Shown here: piece after piece, positions 35,259 to 43,697 of the stretch
How the letters are laid out: each line of letters starts with the position of its first letter
Numbering within the stretch: position 1 is the stretch's first letter
From: Flavobacterium sp. KJJ
GTDB taxonomy: Bacteria; Bacteroidota; Bacteroidia; Flavobacteriales; Flavobacteriaceae
DNA length: 64,000 nt
Reading direction: 5' to 3'
Assembly: GCF_000708595.2 (NCBI RefSeq)
Contig: NZ_JARP01000001.1
Coordinates: forward strand, 744,001 to 808,000
The notes under the pieces: model-generated
Told to the model about the DNA's origin: nothing
What the model saw: only the letters and a program-made list of their open reading frames with translations
Databases searched by the model: none
Made by a program: the position numbers and the translations under genes

Positions 35259-36662
35259 ATGGATATAAGAAAAAAAATTACTTTTACTTATGTAGCCTTG
35301 TCTACCTTTAGTACATTATTATTGTGTATTATTGTTTTCGTTTTATTTAGAGAAAATAACCGTTATCACTTCTTAAAAAGATTAGAAGACAGAGCTAAAA
35401 TTGTAGCTTCGATTCATTTTCAAAAAGATCCTGAAAAAATAAAATACTATAAAAATCTTAAAAAGAACGGACTCGAAGAACTTATAGAAGAGGAAGAATT
35501 TGTTCTTAAAATAAACAGTGCCAATAGTTTTGATTATAATACTGCTCTTAATTTGCCAAATCAGTTTTATACTAATATTTTAACTACAGGCAAAGATTAT
35601 TTTGAGGTTAACAGCAAATATTATTTAGGACAGGTTTTTACAGAAAACAATCAGAAATATATTGTAATTGTTGCCGCACGTGACCGAAGAGGAAAAACCA
35701 CAACGATTTATATTGTAAAAATATTATTTTTTGGCGGTATCGGATTTATTCTTCTCGCTTTCTTTTTAGGACGTTTTTTAGCGAAACGTGTTATAAATCC
35801 TGTTGCTAGAATTACCAAAGAAGTAAACCGAATCAGTGCTTCAAATCTCCACAACAGATTGCCGGAAGTTAAAAACTCAGATGAAATTTCAGATCTTACT
35901 GAAACGTTTAATGATATGCTCGACCGATTAGAAACTTCATTTGAAATTCAGGCGAATTTTATTAATAATGCTTCTCACGAATTAAAAACGCCAATTACAA
36001 CTATTATTGCCGAGTCTGAAATTATGTTGCTTAAAGAGCGAGAAGTTTCAGAATATATTGAGTCATTGCAAAATATTTACAGTCAGGCTTCTAGATTAGG
36101 AAACTTAACAGAAAGTCTATTAAAACTGACTCAAACAGGTTACGACGGCAAAAAGCAAGTTTTAGATATAGCACGTATAGATGAGCTTTTGATGGATGTA
36201 AAATCAGATCTTGATAAAATTTATCCCGACAATCGCGTGAGCATGAAGTTTAATTTTGCTCCAAAAGATTCTAATTTGCTTTTAATTCCGTGCAACAAGC
36301 CTCTTTTAGAGTTAGCAATTAACAATATTGTGACAAACGGAGTAAAATATTCGGATAATAACGAAGTTTTTGTAACGCTTTCAGCAAATCAGGAAGTGAT
36401 TAAAATTTCTATTAATGATATCGGAATTGGAATTCCGCCAGAAGATATTCCGCATTTGTATGAACCTTTCTTTAGAGGAAAAATTGCCACTAAATATATT
36501 GGTTACGGTTTAGGTTTGCCGTTGGCATCCAAAATTATCCGCATGCACGACGGTGAGATACAAGTACAGTCAGAGCAAAATAAAGGGACTATTGTAACTA
36601 TTATTTTCAAGAAGTCAAAAATCAAAAATTCCAACATTAAAAATTCTAATGTTGAATCTTAG
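35259..36662 (+). CDS. sensor histidine kinase
   Basis: The 467-residue inner-membrane kinase has TM1 about 11-31, a periplasmic sensor of about 120 residues, TM2 about 153-173, HAMP (about 175-228), HisKA with phosphoacceptor His240 in NNASHELKTPITTII, and HATPase with NNIVTNGVKYSDN, DIGIGIPPEDIPHLYEPF and GYGLGLPLASKI. ATG 35259 is preferred to 35241, which overlaps the regulator gene. The last 16 codons (KKSKIKNSNIKNSNVES) translate the start of a repetitive word array that continues past the stop, so the tail is probably not functional. Confidence 0.94.
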   Translation: MDIRKKITFTYVALSTFSTLLLCIIVFVLFRENNRYHFLKRLEDRAKIVASIHFQKDPEKIKYYKNLKKNGLEELIEEEEFVLKINSANSFDYNTALNLPNQFYTNILTTGKDYFEVNSKYYLGQVFTENNQKYIVIVAARDRRGKTTTIYIVKILFFGGIGFILLAFFLGRFLAKRVINPVARITKEVNRISASNLHNRLPEVKNSDEISDLTETFNDMLDRLETSFEIQANFINNASHELKTPITTIIAESEIMLLKEREVSEYIESLQNIYSQASRLGNLTESLLKLTQTGYDGKKQVLDIARIDELLMDVKSDLDKIYPDNRVSMKFNFAPKDSNLLLIPCNKPLLELAINNIVTNGVKYSDNNEVFVTLSANQEVIKISINDIGIGIPPEDIPHLYEPFFRGKIATKYIGYGLGLPLASKIIRMHDGEIQVQSEQNKGTIVTIIFKKSKIKNSNIKNSNVES

Positions 36663-36684
36663 AAAATTCTAATTTTAGATTAAG
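36617..36684. repeat. word array overlapping the kinase 3' end
   Basis: TCAAAAA-type and TCTAA-type words run from inside the kinase gene into the gap. AACATTA (36633-36639) pairs with TAATGTT (36647-36653) and further TCTAAT/ATTAGA-like pairs follow. Confidence 0.55.
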
Positions 36685-36739
36685 ACCCTTCTAATTTACA
36701 GGGAGTTACTTTGTATGTATAAACTAAACGATTATACTT

Positions 36740-37462
36740 ATGAAAAATTTCCTTATACCAACCACATTAAAAGACGATACAATTTCTGCCGTAAAATCGG
36801 CTGTTAACCAAGCGAAAGATTCAGATTGCGAAATCATTTTAATGATAAGCGCTGAAACTCCAGATTCGTATTCGTCATCTTATTTTTTGCGCGAAATGAA
36901 AACGGGACTTACTGCAAGTCAAGAAGAAATTTTAGAAACGTGCAGATATATTGTTGATCGTATTCCGAATTGCAAATTAAAAGTTCATAATCAATACGGA
37001 CTTTCATCGCCAATTTTTAAACGTATTATCGAGCATTTCTCTGTAAAATTAGTTATTCTGACTAATTCTTATAAACATGAAACAAAACGAATTCATCAAT
37101 ATTTAATTCAGTTAGCCGGAAATCAAAAATGCCCGATTTTGCATTTAGGATCAGAAGAATCGAAAGATGGATTTAATAAAGCACTTTATATTGAAAACGC
37201 CAATGCAAATATGCATGTTAAAGATGTGCAGCAGTTTGTAACTGAAAATTTCTCTTTTGAAATTGTAAGCCAAACATCAAATTTTGATGATAATTACGAA
37301 AATTTTGCGCCTTATTTATCTGAAGCAATTTCCAAATACGACATCGATTTGTTAGTTGAAACTCGTAAAGGAGAAAAAATAAAATTCAACAAAACTAAAA
37401 AAGAAAATATAAACGAAAGACTCGGACTTCCGGTTCTTTCACTTTATGAAGAATTGGCTTGA
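36740..37462 (+). CDS. UspA-like universal stress protein
   Basis: The 240-residue protein begins MKNFLIPTTLKDDTISAVKSAVNQAKDSDCEIILM, the ATP-alpha-hydrolase-like UspA start. A second, weaker half begins near 140. The canonical ATP-binding G-x2-G-x9-GS/T is not clear, so nucleotide binding is doubtful. It lies between the two-component genes and a bestrophin channel, all on the plus strand; the 77- and 45-base gaps could allow co-transcription. The role may be envelope or ionic stress. Confidence 0.68.
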   Translation: MKNFLIPTTLKDDTISAVKSAVNQAKDSDCEIILMISAETPDSYSSSYFLREMKTGLTASQEEILETCRYIVDRIPNCKLKVHNQYGLSSPIFKRIIEHFSVKLVILTNSYKHETKRIHQYLIQLAGNQKCPILHLGSEESKDGFNKALYIENANANMHVKDVQQFVTENFSFEIVSQTSNFDDNYENFAPYLSEAISKYDIDLLVETRKGEKIKFNKTKKENINERLGLPVLSLYEELA

Positions 37463-37507
37463 TCCAAATTTCTTCAAAAAACGCAAGTTTAATTTAAAAC
37501 CGAAAAT

Positions 37508-38455
37508 ATGTTATTAAAGAAAAGAATTCCAATGAAGTACGTTCTCGGGAAAATTAAAGTAGAATTAGGTCTGGTAATGACTTATACAATTTTGTTTGAA
37601 ATTTTTCATCACTATTTTATTAATATTTCAGTTGATATTCCGATAGCAATTCCAACAATGGTTGGTACCATTATTTCGCTGTTATTGGCTTTTAAATCGA
37701 ATCAGGCTTATGACAGATGGTGGGAAGCCAGAATTATTTGGGGATCAATCGTAAATGAGTCCAGAACTTTGGTAAGACAAATGCTGACTTTTTATAAAGA
37801 CCCTGAATTTTCTGTAGAAGCAAATGAATTCAAAGAGAATTTTACAAAACGACAAATTGCATGGTGTTACAGTTTAGGGCAGGCTTTACGAAATAAAGAT
37901 GCCATAAAACCAATCAAAGAATTTATAAGTGAAGAAGAATTAAACTTTGTAAAAAATCATCAGAATGTCCCGAATGCGATCTTATTGCTTCATTCTAGAG
38001 ATTTGAGAATTGCCAGAAAAGACAAACGTTTAAATACCTATCAGCAAGTAGAAATAGATAAAACCATAACACGATTATGTGACGCAATGGGGAAATGTGA
38101 GCGTATTAAAAACACCATTTTTCCAACAACTTACAGCATGTATATCAGAATGACATTGTGTTTATTTATTCTTTTATTGCCTTTCGGATTAATCAGTTTG
38201 TTGAGCTGGTTTGCAATTCCGTTGATTACAATTATTGGAGGAACATTTTTCTTAATTGAAAAAATGGCAATCCATTTACAAGATCCTTTCGAGAACAGAC
38301 CAACAGACACGCCTGTTACTGCAATTTCAAATACAATCGAAAAGAACTTAATGCAAATGCTTAATGAATATCAAAGTGAATTTGATATTATTAAGGAATT
38401 TGACCTTAAACCTGAAACCAAAAAAGCGCCAGCAGACGCCTACTTTGTTTTATAA
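37508..38455 (+). CDS. bestrophin-family ion channel
   Basis: The 315-residue membrane protein of the bestrophin/UPF0187 family forms pentameric anion (or cation) channels. The diagnostic segment is LLAFKSNQAYDRWWEARIIWGSIVNESRTLVRQM (about 59-92). Hydrophobic segments lie near 20-58 and about 215-260, and DPFENRPTDTPVTAISNTIEKNLMQML is the conserved C-terminal bestrophin motif. It follows a UspA-like gene and precedes a terminator. Confidence 0.92.
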   Translation: MLLKKRIPMKYVLGKIKVELGLVMTYTILFEIFHHYFINISVDIPIAIPTMVGTIISLLLAFKSNQAYDRWWEARIIWGSIVNESRTLVRQMLTFYKDPEFSVEANEFKENFTKRQIAWCYSLGQALRNKDAIKPIKEFISEEELNFVKNHQNVPNAILLLHSRDLRIARKDKRLNTYQQVEIDKTITRLCDAMGKCERIKNTIFPTTYSMYIRMTLCLFILLLPFGLISLLSWFAIPLITIIGGTFFLIEKMAIHLQDPFENRPTDTPVTAISNTIEKNLMQMLNEYQSEFDIIKEFDLKPETKKAPADAYFVL

Positions 38456-38480
38456 TTAAATGTTGGAATTAGATTAGTTG

Positions 38481-38517
38481 GAAACCAGACAGCAATTATG
38501 TTGTCTGGTTTTTTAGT
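38481..38517. terminator. terminator between bestrophin and MocR genes
   Basis: AAACCAGACA pairs with TGTCTGGTTT around GCAATTATGT, followed by TTTT; lies between convergent genes. Confidence 0.9.
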
Positions 38518-38518
38518 T

Positions 38519-39937
38519 TTACGAATCGAGCAGTTTTCCGAGAGTTTGTATCGATTGACGTAATTCATTTGTCCACGGTAAACCAAAACTTAATCGCATG
38601 CAATTCGAAAATTGATTTTGCAGAGAGAAAATTCTTCCCGGCGCAATGCTGATTTTTTGTTTCATGGCCAAATGATAAAAAGCTCCGGTATCTACATTTT
38701 TATCTAATTCGACCCAAAGGAAAAAACCGCCTTGAGGCTGACTCACCTTAGTTCCCGCCGGAAAAGATTCTAAAACGGTATTAATGTAATTGTTGCAGTT
38801 GTGATTTAAAATCTGGCGAATTTTGCGAAGATGATTTTCATATCTTCCGTTTTTAAGAAAATCGCCCACAACTTCATGCGTAATAGTAGGCGAGGAGAGC
38901 GTGTGATAAATTTTATTTCGCAGAATATCTTTTTTGAATTTCCCCGGAGAAACCCAGCCCACGCGATAACCTGGTGCCAATGTTTTAGAAACAGAACTGC
39001 AGCAAAGTACAATACCGCTTTCATCAAAAGTTTTACAATTAGATGGTCGGCTAGAGCCAAAATACAAATCGCCGTGAATATCATCTTCGATTAGCGGAAT
39101 ATTGTAAAATTCCATCAATCGAACTACTTCTTTTTTATGTTCTGTTGGCATCATGCTTCCAGACGGATTGCTGAAGTTGCTCATCAATAAACAGAGCTTA
39201 ACTTTTCTAGAAGAAAGCGCTTTTTTTAACGCATCTAATTCAATTCCAGTTGTCATATTTGTCGGCAATTCCATAATATATAAACCCAAAGATTTAGCCA
39301 ATTGCAAAATGCCAAAATAAGCAGGACTCTCTGTAATAATAGTATCTCCAGGTTTGGTCAGTGTCATTAAGCAATGTGATATAGCGCTTGTACAGCCTGG
39401 CATTGTAATAATGTCTTCCTCGGTCAGTGAGCCTCCCCACGTAAAAGACCATCTTGCAATTTCTCTTCTTAAATTCTGATTTCCTTGTACTTGCTCGTAA
39501 CTCGTACCGCTGTTTGTAAGCTGACGCATGGCCTGAACCATTCCTTTGTTTAATTTAGCAATTGGCAGCAATTCATTTGATGGAAAACCTAAAGAAAGCA
39601 TCGTAATACTTTTATCTGTCATATTGCCGTAAACCTGATCGATTAAGTCTTGTCTGTCGATGTTTTGAACGCTCAAAATAGGTTTGCTTGCCGAAGGTTC
39701 AGTAATAATTCTAGCCGAAGTATTGCTCACATAATAGCCAGATTGTGGTCTTGATTCTATCAGTGATCGGCTTTCAATTTCATAATAGGCTTTGCTTACT
39801 GTACTCATACTATAGCCCGTTTCAGCGCAGACTTCACGTATAGAAGGCAGTTTGTCGCCAACATTTAGTACACCTGATTTTATTTGTTTTTCGATGCGAT
39901 CTGCAAATTGCAAATACAAGTAATTTGAATTTTTCAT
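38519..39937 (-). CDS. MocR-type regulator (GntR helix-turn-helix fused to PLP aminotransferase fold)
   Basis: The 472-residue protein has an N-terminal winged helix of the GntR type (about 1-75, with KLPSIREVCAETGYSMSTVSKAYYEIESRSLI). A class I aminotransferase-like domain follows, with TESPAYFGIL, LMSNFSNPSGSMMPTEHK, the PLP-lysine region CCSSVSKTLAPGYRVGW and LSFGLPW. MocR/PdxR/GabR-type regulators sense PLP or amino-acid adducts. The divergent neighbour is an EamA exporter, the usual target arrangement, which suggests it controls an amine or amino-acid exporter. The stop lies two bases beyond the terminator. Confidence 0.9.
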   Translation of the reverse strand: MKNSNYLYLQFADRIEKQIKSGVLNVGDKLPSIREVCAETGYSMSTVSKAYYEIESRSLIESRPQSGYYVSNTSARIITEPSASKPILSVQNIDRQDLIDQVYGNMTDKSITMLSLGFPSNELLPIAKLNKGMVQAMRQLTNSGTSYEQVQGNQNLRREIARWSFTWGGSLTEEDIITMPGCTSAISHCLMTLTKPGDTIITESPAYFGILQLAKSLGLYIMELPTNMTTGIELDALKKALSSRKVKLCLLMSNFSNPSGSMMPTEHKKEVVRLMEFYNIPLIEDDIHGDLYFGSSRPSNCKTFDESGIVLCCSSVSKTLAPGYRVGWVSPGKFKKDILRNKIYHTLSSPTITHEVVGDFLKNGRYENHLRKIRQILNHNCNNYINTVLESFPAGTKVSQPQGGFFLWVELDKNVDTGAFYHLAMKQKISIAPGRIFSLQNQFSNCMRLSFGLPWTNELRQSIQTLGKLLDS

Positions 39938-39942
39938 AAAAA

Positions 39943-39974
39943 AAAACTGTTATGGTGCAATTTACAAAAACTGT
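39943..39974. promoter_or_regulatory. candidate MocR operator (direct repeat)
   Basis: AAAACTGT occurs at 39943-39950 and again at 39967-39974, 24 bases apart, in the 99-base gap between the MocR and EamA starts. MocR-family regulators commonly bind direct repeats. Confidence 0.5.
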
Positions 39975-39990
39975 ATCTGTATTGCTGTTT

Positions 39991-39998
39991 TATTTTTG
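39991..39998 (+). promoter_or_regulatory. -7 promoter box of EamA gene
   Basis: TATTTTTG. The GTG at 39998, which would extend the EamA protein, overlaps this box, so the GTG at 40037 is favoured. Confidence 0.6.
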
Positions 39999-40036
39999 TG
40001 AAATTTGCTTTATCAGAAATAATAAAAATAACTCCT

Positions 40037-40954
40037 GTGAAAACAACAAAATACTACATAGCAGCAATTACCGCATACACCATTTGGGGATTTTTCAGTT
40101 TGGTTTTAAGACCTATTCACGACTATGCATCGCTGGATATTTTGTTCTTCCGAGTATTTAGTTGCAGTATTTTAATGCTTTTGATTTGTTTTTTATTTAA
40201 AAGAAAAACGCTTCAGGATACTATTTCTATCTTCAAATCTTTATCAGCTTCTGAAAAGAAAAAGGCAATTTTGCTAAACATAGGCGGAAGCGTTTTTTTA
40301 ATGTCTAATTGGTTTACTTTTATATATGTTATGAATCATGTCAGCGTAAAAGCTACTTCTTTGGCGTACTTGGTCTGCCCAATTTTAACCACTTTGCTGG
40401 CTTATTTTATTTTGCATGAAAAATTAAGCAAAACACAATGGATTTCTGTTGGATTGAGTATTTCGGGCTGTTTATTGCTGTCATATGCTGATATTATGGA
40501 TATGTTTTTCAGCATCATTATCGGATTTACTTACGCTTGTTATTTGGTTAGTCAGCGTGTGAACAAAGGCTTTGATAAATTCATTGTGCTCACATTTCAT
40601 ATTACTTTAGCGGCTTTGGTATTATTGCCATTCTATCCAGCATACAGCGGACCGGTTCCGACTGAATTCAAGTTCTATTTTTGTATCGAAACAATAGCTA
40701 TTTTGTTTACAATATTTCCTTTATTCCTAAATTTATATACGCTTTCTGGAATTAATTCATCAACTGTAGGAATGCTGCTAAACATCAACCCAATGATCGC
40801 TTTTGGATTAGCAAATTTTGTTTATCACGAAAAAATATCAGCTTTGCAGATAAGTGCTTACGGTATCATTTTTATAGCTGTTTTGGTTTTTAACTCGCAT
40901 CATCTTTTTGCTTTAAAACAAAAATATATCCTGTCGTCTAAAGATTCGGTTTAA
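40037..40954 (+). CDS. EamA/DMT-superfamily transporter
   Basis: Ten-span drug/metabolite transporter, probably an exporter. The protein begins MKTTKYYIAAITAYTIWGFFSL from GTG 40037 (about 305 residues) and contains two EamA halves: the first ends ILTTLLAYFILHEKLSKTQWI and the second ends NPMIAFGLANFVYHEKISALQI. No nearby ATG exists, and the longer reading from GTG 39998 overlaps the promoter box. The opening resembles RarD-type proteins. Divergence from a MocR regulator suggests regulation by it. Confidence 0.85.
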   Translation: MKTTKYYIAAITAYTIWGFFSLVLRPIHDYASLDILFFRVFSCSILMLLICFLFKRKTLQDTISIFKSLSASEKKKAILLNIGGSVFLMSNWFTFIYVMNHVSVKATSLAYLVCPILTTLLAYFILHEKLSKTQWISVGLSISGCLLLSYADIMDMFFSIIIGFTYACYLVSQRVNKGFDKFIVLTFHITLAALVLLPFYPAYSGPVPTEFKFYFCIETIAILFTIFPLFLNLYTLSGINSSTVGMLLNINPMIAFGLANFVYHEKISALQISAYGIIFIAVLVFNSHHLFALKQKYILSSKDSV

Positions 40955-41019
40955 AATGTAATTTGCATACTTTTTATTGGTTTAAAAATAAAATTACAAG
41001 AATCTTAACAGGGTTTTAA

Positions 41020-41055
41020 AACAGGAATGAGTATTTTTCATTTCTGTTTTTTTTA
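41020..41055 (+). terminator. terminator after EamA gene
   Basis: ACAGGAATGA pairs with TCATTTCTGT (one G-T) around GTATTTT, followed by TTTTTTT. Confidence 0.75.
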
Positions 41056-41194
41056 TGCAGTAAAGTGTGGTAAAAATAATGTAACAGATTACTAATATTA
41101 AAGTTTTTTTTTGGTTTAATTACCCTTAAAAAATTTTTTAATCTATGAAATCAGTCGCGACATAAACCTATTACAAAACCGATTCGAAAATTTT

Positions 41195-43459
41195 ATGAAA
41201 AATACAAAACTCCAAGCCTTTCTTCCTTTATTCTATTTAGTATGGTCTGACGATCTTTTAACTCAAAAAGAATTTGCTACAATTCAAGAATTTATAAATG
41301 CTTTAACTTGGCTTTCGCCAGAAGAAAAACAACAGCTTCTTTCTAAAGTTGATATTTCAAATCCACCTTCGCGAAATGAACTCGCACAGTGGAAACTCGA
41401 TATTGAGTCGCACATCGAAGACAAATCTTCTATAAAATCTATTTTTGATATTGCAGTTGCATTGTCAGATAAAGATTTAGATATAAATGCTTTAAAATCT
41501 GATTTTACAAAACTAGAGAACGATTTGGGATTTTTAGGAGAAGAAGCAATTCAGAACTTTAAGACTAAAGCATCTTCTTTCACTGCAAGTTCCCAAACCA
41601 ACAGCAATTTTGATATTCAAAAAATAACATCACTTTTGGATGGTCAGCAAGCTTCAATAATTAAAAAAGTAAAATCAGTTATTTCGAGACCTGAATTTGC
41701 TTACGAAACTTCGACAGATGTAAATGTTTACCGCCAAACCGTTTACGATTGGTGTAAAATATTGGCAGAAGAAAATCTTGGAAATATGGCATATCCAAAG
41801 CGATATGGCGGAGGAGAAAACATAGCCGATTATTTTGCTATTATGGAAACCTTGAGTTATCACGATTTAAGTTTAGTGATAAAATTTGGCGTTCAGTTTG
41901 GACTATGGGGAATGAGTGTTCAATCGCTTGGAACCGAAAAACATTATGCAAAATATTTAAAAGATATTGGATCTCTAAAAATTCCAGGCTGTTTTGCTAT
42001 GACTGAAACGCATCATGGCTCAAACGTAAAAGGTCTTGAAACAACAGCCACTTACAATCATAATGATCAAACATTTACGATTCATACACCACACAAAAAA
42101 GCACAAAAAGAATATATTGGCAACGCTGCAGTTCACGGACAAATGGCTACTGTTTTTGCTAAACTTATAATTGATAATCACGATTACGGCGTAAATGCTT
42201 TTGTGGTGCCGTTGCGCGATACAAATGGAAATACTTTGAAGGGAGTTACAATTGGTGATTGCGGTCATAAAATGGGACTAAATGGCGTTGATAACGGAAC
42301 AATTAGTTTTGATCAGGTTGTAATTCCGAAAGAAAATATGCTGGACAGATTTGCTTCTGTAAATGATAAAGGAGAATTTGAAAGTCCAATTCCGAGTGAT
42401 AACCGTCGCTTTTTTACGATGCTGGGAACTTTGGTTGGAGGAAGAATTGGTATTCCGCGTTCGGCTTTGGCAGCAGCCAAATCTGGTTTAACAATCGCAA
42501 TTCGTTATAGCGATCAAAGACGACAATTCGGACCAGAAGGCGGATCAGAAGTTCCGATTTTAAATTACAGAATGCACCAGCGCCGTCTATTGCCACATTT
42601 AGCGAAAACATATGCAGTGCATTTTGCTTTGCAATACCTTACAAAACGATTCTTAAATAAAACCGAAGCAGAAATGCAGGAAATCGAAGCTTTAGCAGCC
42701 GGAATGAAATCATATTCGACTTGGAGTACACGAGATATTTTGCAAGAATGCCGTGAAGCATGCGGTGGTAAAGGATATTTATCTGAAAATAGAATCGGCG
42801 CGCTAAAAAATGATACCGAAATTTACACCACTTTTGAAGGCGACAACACAGTTTTGATGCAATTAGTAGCTAAAAATCGCCTATCAGAATTCAGAAAATC
42901 TTTTGGCGAAATGGGATCGCTTGGAATCATAAATTATGTTTATGAAAATGCAAAAACAGCCATAGCAGAGAAAAATCCGATTGCTACCAGAAGAACAGAT
43001 GATGAACATTTGCTTGATGGCGAATTTCATTTGCAGGCTTTTATACATAGAGAAAAAACAATATTGGCATCAGCAGCCAGACGTATCAAAAAATTAGTTG
43101 ATGGAGGATTAGAACCTTATGATGCTTTCAATGTTGTACAGCATCAAATGATTGATGTGGCGCAGGCATATTTGGAAAGAATTGTTTTAGAGCAATTTCA
43201 AGAAGTCATAAAAACCGTTGAAGATGAAAAATCAAAAGAAATCTTGATCAAATTATATCAATTATATGCACTTTCGCAGATAGAAAAAAATAAAGCCTGG
43301 TATCTTGAAGACGGTTACATGGAGGCTGTAAAAACAAAAGCAGTTCGTAAAATAGTTAACCAATTGTGTTGGGACATTCGTCCAGATGCAGTTGCATTAG
43401 TGAACGCTTTTGATATTCCGGAAAGTTGTTTGGCAGCGCCAATTGCGGTAAATATTTAA
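41195..43459 (+). CDS. acyl-CoA dehydrogenase/oxidase family protein, long form
   Basis: The 754-residue flavoprotein has an N-terminal extension of about 180 residues before the acyl-CoA dehydrogenase core. The core shows GCFAMTETHHGSNVKGLETTA (FAD/substrate motif), GHKMGLNGVDNGTISFDQVVIP, SDQRRQFGP and the C-terminal ECREACGGKGYLSENRIGALKNDTEIYTTFEGDNTVLM. The last motif, with EGDN and the Glu region, is typical of acyl-CoA oxidase-like (ACX) enzymes. It probably performs the first step of beta-oxidation. It is monocistronic, bounded by terminators. Confidence 0.9.
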   Translation: MKNTKLQAFLPLFYLVWSDDLLTQKEFATIQEFINALTWLSPEEKQQLLSKVDISNPPSRNELAQWKLDIESHIEDKSSIKSIFDIAVALSDKDLDINALKSDFTKLENDLGFLGEEAIQNFKTKASSFTASSQTNSNFDIQKITSLLDGQQASIIKKVKSVISRPEFAYETSTDVNVYRQTVYDWCKILAEENLGNMAYPKRYGGGENIADYFAIMETLSYHDLSLVIKFGVQFGLWGMSVQSLGTEKHYAKYLKDIGSLKIPGCFAMTETHHGSNVKGLETTATYNHNDQTFTIHTPHKKAQKEYIGNAAVHGQMATVFAKLIIDNHDYGVNAFVVPLRDTNGNTLKGVTIGDCGHKMGLNGVDNGTISFDQVVIPKENMLDRFASVNDKGEFESPIPSDNRRFFTMLGTLVGGRIGIPRSALAAAKSGLTIAIRYSDQRRQFGPEGGSEVPILNYRMHQRRLLPHLAKTYAVHFALQYLTKRFLNKTEAEMQEIEALAAGMKSYSTWSTRDILQECREACGGKGYLSENRIGALKNDTEIYTTFEGDNTVLMQLVAKNRLSEFRKSFGEMGSLGIINYVYENAKTAIAEKNPIATRRTDDEHLLDGEFHLQAFIHREKTILASAARRIKKLVDGGLEPYDAFNVVQHQMIDVAQAYLERIVLEQFQEVIKTVEDEKSKEILIKLYQLYALSQIEKNKAWYLEDGYMEAVKTKAVRKIVNQLCWDIRPDAVALVNAFDIPESCLAAPIAVNI

Positions 43460-43485
43460 ACTTTAAAAATTAAGAAATCTACTGA

Positions 43486-43536
43486 TTCCAAGTTATTCTT
43501 CAAATTGAAGAACCAACTTGGAATTATTTTTTTTAT
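43486..43536 (+). terminator. terminator after acyl-CoA dehydrogenase gene
   Basis: TTCCAAGTT pairs with AACTTGGAA, with an inner TTCTTCAA/TTGAAGAA stem, followed by TTATTTTTTTT. Confidence 0.88.
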
Positions 43537-43664
43537 TTCTCTGTATTTTTGAAATAAATAATTTTATGTCACTGCTATAAGTACACATGTTTGAAATAGA
43601 GTTTAAACTGTTTTAGATAAAAATATCATCTTATAAATAATTCCTTTTTATGTAATCAATTTAC

Positions 43665-43672
43665 TATATTTG
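43665..43672 (+). promoter_or_regulatory. -7 promoter box of DUF6377-type gene
   Basis: TATATTTG, 25 bases before the TTG start at 43698, in line with a short leader. Confidence 0.6.
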
Positions 43673-43697
43673 TAAGTCTCATTTATTACCCATCAGC

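Noticed and set aside
39998-40036. Longer EamA N-terminus from GTG 39998
   Set aside because: The codon overlaps the TATTTTTG box.
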